NCBI RefSeq assembly: GCF_035046485.1
Contig: NC_085137.1
Location: forward strand, 343,532,505-343,596,504
Direction of reading: 5' to 3'
Length of the DNA: 64,000 nucleotides
Source of the DNA: Aedes albopictus
Lineage: Eukaryota > Arthropoda > Insecta > Diptera > Culicidae
Shown here piece by piece: positions 43,953-55,663 of this stretch (position 1 is the first letter of the stretch; every line of letters begins with the position of its first letter). A program made the translations under genes and the position numbers. The notes under the pieces were generated by a model. That model ran no database searches. It was not told where the DNA came from and saw nothing but the letters and a program-made list of their open reading frames with translations.

Positions 43953-44136
43953 TTCTAGATGCATTCGAAAACATTGCTCACAAAGTTTTCTGAAACCTAT
44001 TACTTTCTAAACTCCACCCTTCGTGTTATCCCAACTTCAAAAAGGAATGAGTTTATTGTTCTTCCAAAAACTATGATCACAGGAAGAACCTATCAGGCAC
44101 GTTCACCACACCGGAAGAATGCAGCCAGCTTTGTAC

Positions 44137-44313
44137 CTGGAAATGGGAAATCATTTTCGTCTCCCATCGAAATGAATGCACCGCTACTGAATGCCTCTTT
44201 GAAGATACCGGGCGGCAATGAGTAAGCCGCCCAATTGGTAGGAAAATTGATACCCGATTTCAGGGGAAAACCATAATCATTCAGAAAACCCTGATCAAAC
44301 ACCGATGCGATGC
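44137..44313 (-). CDS. Possible internal exon of a host gene, weakly DM4/12-like
   Basis: A 177-bp open stretch is bounded by a good acceptor (pyrimidine-rich, CTGGTATAG at 44314-44322) and a good donor (CCAG then GTACAAAG at 44136). The codons read GIASVFDQGFLNDYGFPLKS, then GINFPTNWAAYSLPPG, then a Phe-rich tail. The spacing of Gly, the LK pair and a PxN motif recalls insect DM4/12-domain proteins, secreted or membrane proteins of unknown function. No partner exons were found on either side within reach, so it could be a stray exon of a long gene, an exon remnant, or chance. Confidence 0.35.
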
Positions 44314-44349
44314 CTATACCAGAAAAAGCAGGATAATTGCCCACTCTAA

Positions 44350-45884
44350 ATCACTGTGTGCAGTGCAGCGTTGTGCTGCCAAGCAGCCGATTCGACTCTA
44401 GGTACTGGCGGGCGGCACATGAAATAATTCAATTAGATCAAAAGTTTTCCCATTCGCACATCGCGTTTGATTGTGAGGTGGTGGTAAACTTTCCAGCCGG
44501 ATCGTGGTTTATTCACATTTTCGTGTAAATGGATGAGCGGCGCGTTTTTTGGGGTGTGCAAAGCAAAAGCCTGTAGAGTCCTCGGCACAAGTCATGGCAC
44601 ATTGCACGTGGCATGGCGTGGTGTGATTTTTCCGCGGTAGCAAAAGCGCTGATAATTATTCGAGATTCCATGTGGTGGCGGAAAACTGGTTAAAAATGGA
44701 GGGAAGAACGACACGGGTTGGGCTGATTTGGTTCTGTCTGTTCAAGATTTTAATCGGATTTTTTTCCTGAACGGCGGAAATGAATAACGAATAATAATTT
44801 CATTTTCCACTCTTGGTGTGAATCGTTTTTGCTTATTTGAAAAAGGACTCAACAATGATTTTGAAAACAAGGATTTGAATATTTTGTATAATAATGTTTA
44901 CAGTTGAGACTACATTGGACGATTTAATTAAGAAACAGTAGAAATGCGAGCGAGTGTCCAAATTTTGAGGTTTTAAACCTTTTCTTAATGTATCTTCATC
45001 TTTCAATTTTTGTATTACCTTGCTTAACCTACCTTGCTTAACCTACCTCCCAAGATAAGCATGCATCTTCGTAATAATGGAGTTGTAACAACCTCGTCAA
45101 GGTGGTAGTATCTGTCTGTGCTGTATGACACCTTTCGCCATTAACTCAAAGAATTAGTTGCACTAGTACTCCACTCGGAGTGTTCCCATCCCTCCGACTT
45201 GTGCAACCTCAGCACCACTGCTGCCAGAGAACAACTCGAGGTCTTAATCTCTACTAGTAGCATTTTTCACGCCTCTGAAATGCAAAATGCAAACAACTTC
45301 CGCTACCTCATCTCTCCCGCATCCCAGTAGCAACAACACCGACCGGCGGCGCGCATAAAATTTGTTGCAACTCAAGGTCCCCGGAGACTTGGAAAGTTTT
45401 CCACATTTTCCTGTTTGTTTTTGCGCAAGTTGATGTTTTCCTCGCGGGTGCTGGCGTTGGTTGGGTTGTTTCAGCTGAACGAGATTATAAGTAGGGATAA
45501 TTCCAAAAAGCTACAATTCCGCGATGGAATGCTCTCCCCGTGTTTGAACGGGGGTGGAGGTCGAGGAGTCGTCAAAGGTACGGTGCAGTTGCGAGTGTGA
45601 AACAAGTGATGTTTAATTTTGATGTTTTTCTACAAACTTATGTGTTGTAGGATAAGCATAATTCTTGTACAGCTGGGGTTGGTTCAACATTCTGGAGCAA
45701 ACGAGAGGCACTCGTTTGAGTTTCACTTGGAATCCAATGGGGAATCAAATCGTTAATCTTTTATTCATGCTTGACGAGAAAACATTTTTTAATTCGTCAG
45801 TGAGTAACCAACCCAGAATTGTTACATACAATTTTGTTTGTTATTTATAGTCATTGGTTTGTCCCGCTAATGCAGAATTACTAA
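44350..45884. other. Non-repetitive stretch without firm genes
   Basis: Composition is less AT-biased than its neighbours. Short frames (61-63 codons at 44337-44528 and 45415-45600) have no domain. A short duplication CTTGCTTAACCTACC occurs at about 45020-45050. Confidence 0.35.
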
Positions 45885-45985
45885 ATTCTTCTTCTTCATA
45901 ATGGCTCGACGTTACCACTGCAACTTTGGCTGCCTCTTTTTAACTTAGTGTTTTCGAGCACATTCACAGTTATTATTTGAAAAGC
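45885..45985 (-). mobile_element. SINE 3' fragment
   Basis: TTCTTCTTCATAATGGCTCG and ACTTAGTGTTTTCGAGCAC match the tail half of the SINE at 61488; the tRNA-like head is missing. Confidence 0.72.
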
Positions 45986-45989
45986 TTAA

Positions 45990-46669
45990 ACAATCTCTAA
46001 TGCCAGAAAACAAGGCCTATTATTTACCGGAGGTTTTGACACTGGTTTTTGTGTCTTCAACAGGAGTAACCAATTGTTTGTTTTTAGTCTTTTGTGTCGC
46101 CTGAATGTTGCTGTCTGGATTGTGTACAGTCTGTTACAAAATTAGAGAAAGAAATCTGCCATGTACCAACAACAAATCAACCAGACAGTAACAGTAAGAC
46201 GGAAAATAAGACCGAAAACGAACAATAGGTTACCCCTGAATAAGACACAAAACCCGAGCCTCGTAACGTCGGACAAATAATAAATCCCATTTTCCGCATC
46301 AAAGACTGCGTAACCATTTAAATATCATTCTTAATCTCTATATTAGATTGCAAGTTTGCAAATGGACATTTTTTATTGATTCCGAAATTTTTGAACATGA
46401 CCTTATAAGTTTTCCTTCAATGGTATTTTAAATTACTTTAGTGCTTCAGTTATAATTTCAGAACAATCGATGCTCTAGAACTTCAGCTACAGGTTTCCAA
46501 ACTTGACCTGTTATGAACGAAAATGGCAAGTGATTGAGGAATTCTCATAACTTGCAAATTAAAGACCCACACGAGATGATTCCTGATCTAAACAGTTCGG
46601 TTCTAAAATTATGAAACTGATCATTGAATAAATAAGCAGAATTAACTTTTTTGTAACTTCGCTAGAATT
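45990..46669. other. Spacer
   Basis: AT-rich, nothing recognised. Confidence 0.4.
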
Positions 46670-47330
46670 TCCAGATTTACGTTATTCAACAAATTTTTAG
46701 AAAACCTCATTTATTATGATAATGTATGGATTTCGACCAACATCTTTTCCAGAGATTATGTCACAAATACTTCTTGGATCTTCACCCAGAATCTTTAATT
46801 AGAAAAGTCATCAGAAATTACCCTCAATGTTCTAGAACAATGTTCTCAAATAACATTCTCCAAAAATTTCAGTTGTTTTTCTCAACCAATTCAAAAATGC
46901 TCACATTGAACATCATTTTTGCAAACAGATATGATATATTTGTAGATGGAACTTATTGCTTGATTAACTAATTCTGCTTTGAATTTCCATAAAGTTGGTT
47001 AAAAGTATCCCATAAACATTATCTGAAAATTCATAAGAATATCCTTTTCTCTTCAAGGAAATTCTGAAGAAATTCATCTGAAGATGAAAAAAAGATTTCA
47101 TGGAAAGTTTCTCCAGGGATATAAATATTTAACTGTCACGAATTCACTGAGGGATATAATAAGAGATGTCTGTAAATATAGTCGCTCTAGTTCAGAAATT
47201 TCTACTAGAAGTTTCCCCCTAAAATTTTTTTCAGGTTTTCTTTATACTTTTGAGCAGATTTATCAGGTGTTTCTCCATGAAGTTCGTCAATTAATCCTTC
47301 AGTAAAATATTCAAGGGTTTAAATGAGATT
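46670..47330. repeat. Degenerate repeat tract, mixed
   Basis: Loose AAATTTCAG, GAAATTCTGAAG and TTCTCCA variants. Frames of 73-81 codons are compositional. Confidence 0.45.
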
Positions 47331-47441
47331 CTATCGATGATTTTACAAAGATTTATTTAATAGATTAAAAAAATGAACATATATCAAGGGATCCTTAAAA
47401 GTGAAGTTATGATGAAGCCATACCTGAAATTTTCCAAAGTA

Positions 47442-47733
47442 CAAATCTGAAGGACTGAATATAGTGAGTGGATAACTGACAGTGAGGAAGATTAGAAGTG
47501 GTAGTCGAAATACGCGTATCTGCCAAAGGATAAGCAACATAGAGCGGAATTAAAAGGTGCAAAACTGATAAAACTAATTCGAAGAGGGTATTCTGCTTAG
47601 AGGGTTCGAAAAGTCGGTAGGTACAAGAACTGAATATAGGTTTGTGCTGAAAAGTTGATCGATTGGTTACCCGCTGGTGATGAACAATCGAGCAATTTTT
47701 CAGCACAAACCGATGTTTGGTTCTTCAGATTTG
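47442..47733. mobile_element. Foldback element split by the 164-bp retroposon
   Basis: CAAATCTGAAGGAC at the left and its inverse at the right, then GGTTTGTGCTGAAAA (from 47639) against TTTTCAGCACAAACC (about 47697-47711), form inverted arms of about 60 bp once the insert at 47465-47628 is removed. Confidence 0.7.
47465..47628 (+). mobile_element. 164-bp retroposed unit with 11-bp target duplication, no poly(A)
   Basis: ACTGAATATAG at 47454-47464 and 47629-47639 flanks it. It starts TGAGTGGATAACTGACAG and ends AAGTCGGTAGGTACAAG. It is the same unit as each half of the palindromic insert at 42304. There is no tRNA-like box and no A-tail, so it is not a standard SINE. It may be a 5'-truncated tail of a larger element such as a Penelope-like one. 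Confidence 0.82.
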
Positions 47734-47879
47734 TGTTCTTGAAAATTAGAGGTGTGGCTTCGTCACAAACCTTAAAGCATTATTTCATAAACATGGGTCT
47801 CGCATCCCTCAGGCTGTTACTACCCCGATTTTGACAGAACAGTCAAAACGCGCCTTGAGGCGGATTGAGGGTGGCGAAA

Positions 47880-48370
47880 CGAAGTCCTTAAAGGATTTCA
47901 TGAGGAGAAATCTCAAAAAAGTGTTTTTAAGAATCACTAAAGGTCCTCGAAACAAGGTTTGACTTCGAAGAGTTTCTATAAAAGCTTCTTCGAAAAATCA
48001 TAAAGATTGTATTTTTTTCGGGAGTTCTTTAATGAATTCCTGTATAAGTTTTTCCAAGAGCTTCTCGATTTGGAGTATCTCAAGAATCTTCTCAAAGAGT
48101 TTCTGGTGGAGTTTCTTCAGAATATCCTCCGGATGTTTCAAAATCAGGCAAAACAAGAGGATTCCTACAATTTTTGTTAGAATTTTAAAAATATTTTCTG
48201 ATTTTTGTCGTTTTTTCGAGATTTTTTTGAATTTTAGATTCCCTCGAAAAATGAATTATCCCCAAAATGATCATCTAACATTTTTAAAGGAAATTATTTT
48301 CCCCCCTCAAATTCCAAAAAGCGTATCTGCAGGAATTCTTCCTTCAGGATTACTGATCACTTCAATGTTT
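47880..48370. repeat. Degenerate repeat tract
   Basis: CCTGTATAAGTTTTTCC, AGAATCTTC and GAGTTTC variants. The 137-codon frame at 48032-48445 runs through it, is Phe/Ser/Ile-rich and has no domain. Confidence 0.5.
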
Positions 48371-48783
48371 TTCAACCATTTAGAAAAGGTAAACAACATT
48401 CGTCGTGTGTCACAGCACACAGAAAACGCATTAGGATTAGATTGAAATGGCAATTCCTATGATGTTTTCAAGCTTTTTATTGTGAATGCCAATAACTCTA
48501 TAAAAAAAACTCTTGTCACTGTTAAATATGCACGAATCTTGTAAACAATAGTAAACAGAAACGATTTTGCATTAACTTTGTTGTAATGTTTTCTGAAGCT
48601 CTGATGAGTGAGAAGATGTCTTAAAGTTTTCATCAGTAGAAATAAACTTAACAGAAATACCAAAAATAGGGTTAGTTGCATTCGCAGAGAACATTTTTAA
48701 TTCTTTGAATATGAGAATTTGATAAAAAACTAAGAAAAAATAAATAGTCTCTTGATTTCTAATTGATTGATTTATCTTTATTT

Positions 48784-48820
48784 GAGAGACTTTCAGCCCT
48801 TGGCTGGTTCGTCTCTCTTG
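48784..48820. other. Short hairpin motif, probably a retroposon tail
   Basis: GAGAGACTTTCAGCC and GGCTGGTTCGTCTCTC form an imperfect stem with a short loop. Similar motifs are common in mosquito intergenic DNA, as I recall. Confidence 0.35.
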
Positions 48821-49229
48821 ATTTTTAAACTTTCGTCAAAATTTTAAAATAAGATTTTCTGACATATTTCTTTCAAAACTTTGATTGTGCGATAAGGGTT
48901 TTTTATTATCGTACAGTTTGAGCTGAAGGGTCTCCGATTTTCATGAAAATTTCACCAGACGACTATATATGTTTATATAACATTCGACCCAAACTTGTTC
49001 GGTAATATAAAAAATCCTCAGATGTAAAGCATTGATATAATGATTTTGCTGGGATTTTTTCCGTTGATGTTTTAACTTATATGAACACTTCATTTTGAAT
49101 AGAACCTTGAATTGTCAATTTTTCAACCCCTATTTTTTTATACGGTCCATGTATATGAAGATCTTGTTTCGAAGTTACTATCATTTTTGGGGCGAAAGTT
49201 AATGTTATATTTTTATTTTCTTTTTTAGC

Positions 49230-49960
49230 TACCTAATAGAGTTACTCGTAGATTTTCATCAGAGGATTCCGCAGATTTTTTTAGAATTCTCAAAATAATT
49301 TCATTAAGAGTTCCTCAAGTTCATTGCACATTGTCTCCAGCGACTTTTCACTCTTCTTCACAAAGAATTTCTTAAGCATTTTTCGTAGAAATTTCTTTAG
49401 GAGTTAGGAAGTTACCATATAAGCTTTTTCAGAAATCGTTTTACAAAATATTTGAAGAACTTCCTTAAGAATATTCGATATTCCGAATTCGATAGAATTG
49501 TTAGAATTCTTTCCATCTGAAATTTCACTAAGAGTATTTTCAACAATTGCTCCAGCACGAACACGAAGCAAATGACAAAAAACTAATACTTACTAAATAC
49601 TGAAACATTTCCCTTGATTTTCTGGGAAAATTACGAAGTAACTCCTAGAGGAATTCCTGCATGAACTTTTACAAACATTTTCAAGAGATTAAAAAATAAA
49701 AATAAAAAAAGAGCTCTTAAAAAAACTTCTGGAACTTCTGGACGCATTATTCAATTAATTACTGGAGGAATTTTTAAAGTTAGTTCTGGGTGTATTTAAA
49801 AAAATAGTTCCGCCAGAACCCCTGCAAAAACTTCTGAAGCAAATCGTAAAAAAAATTAAGAATAATTATTGAAGAATTTTCACCTAAACAACTACTAGAT
49901 CAATCACTAAAGAAACTTCTTCAAGAACCTATGAATAAACCAACGGTCCGTAGATTCGCT
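49230..49960. repeat. Degenerate repeat tract
   Basis: GAGGAATTCCTGC, AGAAATTTCTTTAGG and CTTCTGGAAC variants in both orientations. A looser relative with GGGGTTTAAG and GTTTCAGG words continues from about 50090 to 50345. Confidence 0.55.
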
Positions 49961-50403
49961 TTATTGTACTCATATTCAATCCTCTTTGTTATAGCGAGTC
50001 GAGAAATTGCAGCTAACGGGTTACCCTGAACGAACAAAGCAACCCCATTGCTAAAGCGTTATTGTAGTGAGAGGGATACAAGAGGCGTTTAAAATCCAGC
50101 AGCATTCCGAGCAGTTTTAGGGGGCTTTATGAGTTTTAGGTGAGCTTCAAGAGCGGCTTGGTAGGGTTTCCCAGTGAGGTTTTAGAGTCGTTTCAAGCCA
50201 TTACATGATAATTCAGGGGGTTTAAGATGAATTCCCGGGAGTTTTTGTAGGCATCACGGGTTTTCAGGTGCGCCTGAGGGGGGTTTAAGAGGTATTTCAG
50301 AGCTGTTTCAGGTGGATTCAAAGGGACTACGAGATATTTCAGACTAAGACGTTAAAAGAGCCATTGATATTGTAATTTCATAGATCGATTGCTTGTGCTA
50401 CAG

Positions 50404-51037
50404 TTAGCTATCGGATACTCTTGGTCTAGTCTAGTCTACACATACACAGCCATTCATTGAAAGAATCCCGGAAAATGATAGGATCGACTACTTCTATCAT
50501 TTTTCTTGTTATTATTATTGGTTGCAGTGCATCAGAGATGCATTACAAGCATTAAAGCGGCCAGGCCTACTATGCAGCGTTTTTATTGTTTTTAGGAGCA
50601 GTAAACGGGGATATCTCGTATCAACCTGTGAAAAGGGGGAATAATACATCGCTTCGTTGGGAGTGACCTTGCTAAGAATGTTAATGCCGCACCATGTCCT
50701 CTGGAATACTAGAATGGGGTAACGGTATTTCCCCCGTATGCCCTGGCTTTCAAGGCTAGGTTTAAGGACAAACTTGTTAGAGTCTCAAAATGACCGACTT
50801 TGGCACCTACTCACGATTTCGAGCGCATAAATCTCTTCGTAAACAAAACCAGCGTACCTGATCTTCTTATTTTAGGCTAATTACAAGAGAACAAGAATAG
50901 AATAATAAAATGCACTGTTGTTTGAAGCTTGCTTATTGAGATTTGTGCTTCTGAAGTTCTGATGCACTGTTGAAGCGAAATTTCAAGACGTTTGTCCTTA
51001 AGCGCCTTTACTCTTAGCTATCGGATACTCTTGGTCT
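50404..51037. repeat. 24-bp direct repeats around a 586-bp insert
   Basis: A 24-base string beginning TTAGCTATCGGATACTC and ending TTGGTCT is at 50404-50427 and again, identical, at 51014-51037. The DNA between includes repeat copy 3 (50778-51008, reversed). The length is long for a normal target duplication, but the exact identity suggests one. Confidence 0.7.
50778..51008 (-). repeat. Interspersed repeat, copy 3 of 3
   Basis: The reverse complement aligns with 31031-31250 and 15701-15850; landmarks are AAATCGTGAGTAGG, CTTGTAATTAGCC and AACTTCAGAAGCACA. Confidence 0.7.
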
Positions 51038-53503
51038 GCAATTAAACTCATAGCTAGATAAAACATAGATGTAAGAGCCTATGTGAGTAAAACCTTATTC
51101 ATAAAACAGTGATGGGCTAGACCAGGAGTCACAAGTTACACATGTAGATCCGATCACTTATACCCAAGATGCGAGTACATAGTTGGAACCCATTTAGGAT
51201 TATGATACATCAACCATTGTCCATCACAGCTCAATTGTGACAGGATACTTGACTAGCACCAAATTAAATATGGGTCATACCACAATATTCCTAAATAATG
51301 GACGCAGTGGTTAAAAGGCTCTACAGATGAGGGAAAAAAATAGGATTATGATTTAACTCGGTTTTTTATACTAATAGGTATTCTATTACCACGACCAGGT
51401 TTATCATCAGTTATTCTTGTCCAGTACCAATCCTGAACAACTTCCATTAAATCTCAGTCAAAATAAGCATGCACCTAACTGTATTAGCCACAACTACTAC
51501 GTATAGTAGCGCAACAACGTCCAACTTTTTGATATGATAATGGAGTGTAAATTAAAAACTAGCGTGACCTATCCGCACCAACCTTATCAGCTATATTAAT
51601 CATCGAGAAATGTTCTCGACGAAATTTGTCACCAAACCTAGTTGCGCTGTTATGCCAGAATATCTACAGGCCAACAAACACAAGCGTCCACCATAAACAA
51701 TAGGATCCCCATTCTCTATTGCGCCACAGCGCAAGCAACGTCCTCACATACCCAACCCAGTCAGGTTTTATACACTCTGGGGTGTAAATTTATCACAAAT
51801 TTGCAAATTTGTCAGCAGCCAGCCCAGCCAAGCCTAGCCTCGTACGTACGTAGTATGTATGCACTGCTCAGCCTTCTAATGGTTGGTTTATGCGCAATTG
51901 TAATTAAATCCGCCTGTTTTTCGGGGACAGTCCTTCCCCCATCGCCATGCCACCTGCAGCGCTCCGGCAAGTAACCCGGTTCTTTTATTCGGTGCCAAAA
52001 TCTGGAGCGTTGAAATAATAACCCGAAAGGACCCCCACACCCTACCGTTGCCGTACCATCCCCAATGATGATAGCTGCTGCTGCTACTCCTGCCTGGGGG
52101 CTTGTTTGCTTGCGGGTGAGCCCGTGTTCTGACTCTCTGACTTCGGTGGTGTGGTCTGCGTCTGTGTGTGTTTGTGTGTTGTGTGAGAGTGTGCGACGAC
52201 GCAGCGGGAGAACAAAAAAGGCCGCATTTAATAAAGCGCTGGCGTAATTTATTGCGAATTTATTTTTACATGGCAGTACGCTTTTTTCTGGTGGAATCCC
52301 AGGGCGACCTGATGCAGACTTTTCGGTGAATTTTGTATTGTTTCGTACCGGTGTGTATTGCCCTTTCGAATAAAATTATTGCATTTTTAGTTGGTGAAAA
52401 AAAATGCATGCATGCTGTTTTAGTGCCAACTGGATGAGCCCGAGAGCTCTAATTGTTTAACGAGAGCGAATTTGTTCGAATGTTGTACGTTCTGGTGTGT
52501 GAACAAATGTGATAATATGTCATTTTCAGGTTAAAGTTTTTTGTTCTTTTGAGAATATTTCAAAGATCCGCGGGGGGACTCTCGGTATCCCGATGCCTAC
52601 GCTATCTAGATTCTTTAGCGCCATTTTTAACAGCAAGCACGAAAGTTTAACAACCTTTAAAGCTAAAACCATTCATGCACATCTATTTGTTTAAATCTAA
52701 TTCATTTTATTAATGCCTCTCTCTCTCTCTGAAAACGTAAATTCGTTCGTTGAACCGGAATGTACGTTTACCGCAGATTAGGTCTGTAATAAAAAGCACT
52801 CAGAATTCATCGTTTTTTCAGCAAATGCTCTGTAGCCAATAAAAACTATTTATCACATATAGATGAATTCATGTGATAAACATAAATCTTGCTTTCAATT
52901 TTGAAAGGTCTTAAATTTATACCCGAAAGACAAAAAAAGGAAAAAATAAGACATCAAAAAATCAAACCAAGCGATAAGAAAAATGTCATATTCTGATCAA
53001 GATGTTCATCCAAACAATTCCGAAATCAATGAACAGCCCGGTTACGACCGTGTGACAGTTGACGCGAGAATTACACCTCGCCCAACCAACCACCACCATA
53101 AAGAACCTTTTTGAGCCACGTGTGAAAATGCGGAAAAGAGTAAACGAAAAAAAGCATTATAAATTGCTCTGCGCCCCATGGTCCGGCCGGTGAACGCCAA
53201 ACCACACGCGTATCAATTAAATGCGATTTCCGTTAATAAATTTGAGATTATTATCGCTTTTGTGTGGATTCTCGTGGGCTCAACGTGATTCTTTTTTTTC
53301 TGAGCCTGTCTCTTCTCCGGACGATGTGTGCCCCAAATCGGGATTAAACCACGTGCAGCAGATCATCGCGGTTGTTTGGTCGCGAATAAATTATTGTTAA
53401 TTGTGGGATCATATTTCTGAAGGTTTTTTTTCTGTCTGTTCTTCTCTGCAGTGACCCAGGGAGGAAACCATCATACACCGGTGTGGCAGTTGAAGCGATT
53501 CGA
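51038..53503. other. Non-repetitive DNA downstream of the cuticle gene
   Basis: The stretch at 51640-53480 is higher in GC than its surroundings, lacks recognised repeats and has no frame with a domain. It is the best candidate in the window for single-copy regulatory DNA. Confidence 0.4.
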
Positions 53504-53509
53504 TTTATT
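53504..53509 (-). terminator. Polyadenylation signal of the cuticle gene
   Basis: AATAAA on the minus strand, about 100 nt past the stop codon. Confidence 0.65.
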
Positions 53510-53605
53510 GACAGAAATTAAATAACAATAAGCATCTCATTCTTTTGTGTGTTTGGGACAACTGAATTTGACAACCGTTTCCGTATGTTTGATTGCTTAA
53601 TTCAG

Positions 53606-54109
53606 TTAGCCAAGAGTGTTGCGAAGCCGAGCAATGGTTGCATCGAGGGCAGCCAGGTTGAATCCAGGATCCTTTGGTGGACTGCGGCGGATATCTTCCA
53701 GCCCCTTGAGGACGTGGTCTGGTACTGGTGGTTCTACTGGAAGATGAGCTCCCTGAGGCTGGAACCCATAAGTATCGGCAGTGTATGCTACTCGATATTG
53801 CACTCCATCAGGGCCCGTGTAGGAATATTCACCAGCACCGTTGGCACCATCATAACTGGTTTGCTGGGCGGATATTCCATTACTCGTTTCATATCGATAA
53901 CTGTAAGCACCATTTGGTTCGAGGTTTTGGTCCTGGGATAGAATTACTGCTTGGGACTCGAGGCCTCCTGGAGTAAATCGTTTTTGTGGTGCAGCTAAAC
54001 TGATTGCTACCAGAGCTGATAGTACTATCTGGAATTGGGAAAATAAACTAAGTTAGAAATTTGCAACCTATTGAAACAGTTCTACCAGACTTACCAATTT
54101 GCTATACAT
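53606..54109 (-). CDS. Cuticular protein, RR-1 (CPR) family, 145 aa, two exons
   Basis: Exon 1 codes only MYSKL (54109-54095). A GTAAGT donor follows at once, and a 66-bp intron (54094-54029) ends in TTCCAG. Exon 2 (54028-53606) continues in phase 0 to a TAA. A tiny first exon interrupting the signal peptide is typical of insect cuticle genes. Residues 1-17 are a hydrophobic signal, with cleavage likely before APQKR. Residues 45-102 are the chitin-binding Rebers-Riddiford domain: GAYSYRYETSNGI, GEYSYTGPDGVQYRV, AYTADTYGFQPQGAHLP. The form is RR-1, usual for soft cuticle. The C-terminus (VPDHVLKGLEDIRR) is also family-like. The protein would be secreted by epidermis and bind chitin fibres. The gene appears intact. 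Confidence 0.96.
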
Positions 54110-54159
54110 TATGATGGATTCTAAATGGCAGATTGCTCGCACTAGAAGACGACTTAGAA

Positions 54160-54199
54160 CTGACTGATACCTAGGCAAGCACTTGTTCAATCTTTTATA
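54160..54199 (-). promoter_or_regulatory. TATA box and initiator of the cuticle gene
   Basis: TATAAAAG on the minus strand at 54199-54192 and an initiator ATCAGTC with A+1 near 54165, 34 bp apart, which is near the usual spacing. This gives a 5' UTR of about 55 nt. TATA-Inr promoters are common in stage-specific cuticle genes. Confidence 0.75.
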
Positions 54200-54229
54200 C
54201 AGAGATCTATAAACATCACACACCTCCCG

Positions 54230-54705
54230 AACGTTTAAGGTGGGCCTCGGCCGAGTGCTAAGCCCTATTCTTCGCTCGCGCTCTCTTACCGATGGTTCAA
54301 TAAATAAATTACCAAATTATATTCTTCATTTGCTCCTTCCTCTCCCGTTGCACCGCGCGCGCACGTTCCGTCGCTTCCTAAGACGACGAGACTAGCTCCG
54401 CGACGACATAGCTCTGTGCAGGTTCAAATCCGCACCGAACCGGGCGAAAAGTTCTCCACTCTCGGAATCAATTGCATACGGATTTCAATCGGGTCTCAAC
54501 GTGCTAGCAAGGCCCATCGATGTTGTTGGGGTTTTCTCACTTGGATCGCCCGGCTCCCGAACCTTGTGATGTGTTAAAAGATGTACATTGTTATTACAGT
54601 ACCACTATGGTTCCATGTAGGTTGGTTGTGTTATTACGGCAAAGATCTTGAATTTTAAAAAAAAAGCATATAAATTTAGAAAAGTAGGCCTATCAGAGCG
54701 AAATA
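54230..54705. other. Upstream region of the cuticle gene
   Basis: No gene. GGTTCAAATCCGCACC near 54420-54437 resembles a polymerase III B box, with a SINE-like GCGAAAAGTTCTCCACT after it, so a decayed SINE is possible. Confidence 0.4.
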
Positions 54706-55660
54706 TAGACTGTTTCAGAAACTATAAATACACTAACGATTGACTGTCATTTTAATTTTAGTGTTATATGCAGAAAAGTTTCTAATAGGTCATGTTATAA
54801 ACACTCTAAAGATACAAATAATACCAACTTTGTTACCATTTCGTGCAAAAGATAGAAAATAGATATCTGTAAACTAAAGGTTGAAAAAATGGAAGTTGCA
54901 CAAAACGGTCATGAAATGTAAGACAGTGGAATATACAAAATCTCGTAAATGAAACATTTCTTTAACAAACATTATAGAAATTACTGTATCGATAAGAATG
55001 GATGTTTCTTTTTCAGCCAAAGCTATTTTGGCCGGAAAAAAAAAATCAAGAACCATCATTAAAAGCCTTCATAATGCAAGAAAAAAGAAGCCAAATTTTG
55101 AACACCACTAGCTGAAACACACGTAAAACAAACTAATACCTCAACAACTGTTTATTACATTCGATTTGATAGTATGACAAGTATTGCCATCTGCAGGATA
55201 GGATGGCCTGCAAAAAAAAAACTTAGTTGTAATTAAATATGTTCATAAACGCTAAGAAGCTGTATTGAAGTCCTTACGTAGCTTAGAAAAACCATGAAAA
55301 AATAAGAAAGTTGATCTCATCAAAATTCTATGGAAATGGCCTCATGATTTTTTCCCAGGTTTTGTTGACGGCATTTCTTAGACAAGCTATTGAGGTAGCG
55401 AATGTGATAAAGAGTTAGATTATTTTTGAAATTTAGTAAGACATAATGTTGAAAACACCCTTGTGCAAATTAAATTTCCAACCATGAAGTAAATAATTGA
55501 AAAACTCGATAGTTTTTTTTAAATATCATTGGAGTTTACATGAAACGTAAAAATGTGGATACTGTAATATACTGTACAGTGAAAACAATTGGTTAAAATC
55601 ATCAAAACACATCTCTTTATTAGGAAAACAAAGTGTATTTATAATTTCTGAAACAGACTA
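54706..55660. mobile_element. Tc1/mariner-like non-autonomous element, 955 bp
   Basis: TA on both sides (54704-54705 and 55661-55662). Terminal inverted repeats of about 30 bp start TAGACTGTTTCAGAAAC and TAGTCTGTTTCAGAAAT. The size fits a mariner-class element, but no transposase frame longer than 61 codons remains, and none with a DDE or HTH motif that I can support. It lies about 500 bp upstream of the cuticle promoter. Confidence 0.8.
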
Positions 55661-55663
55661 TAC

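Noticed and set aside
48032..48445. 137-codon frame on the plus strand
   Set aside because: It runs through the degenerate repeat tract and its composition reflects that repeat.
54874..55059. Tc1/mariner transposase remnant
   Set aside because: Only 61 codons, no HTH or DDE motif that can be supported; kept as non-coding interior of the TA element.
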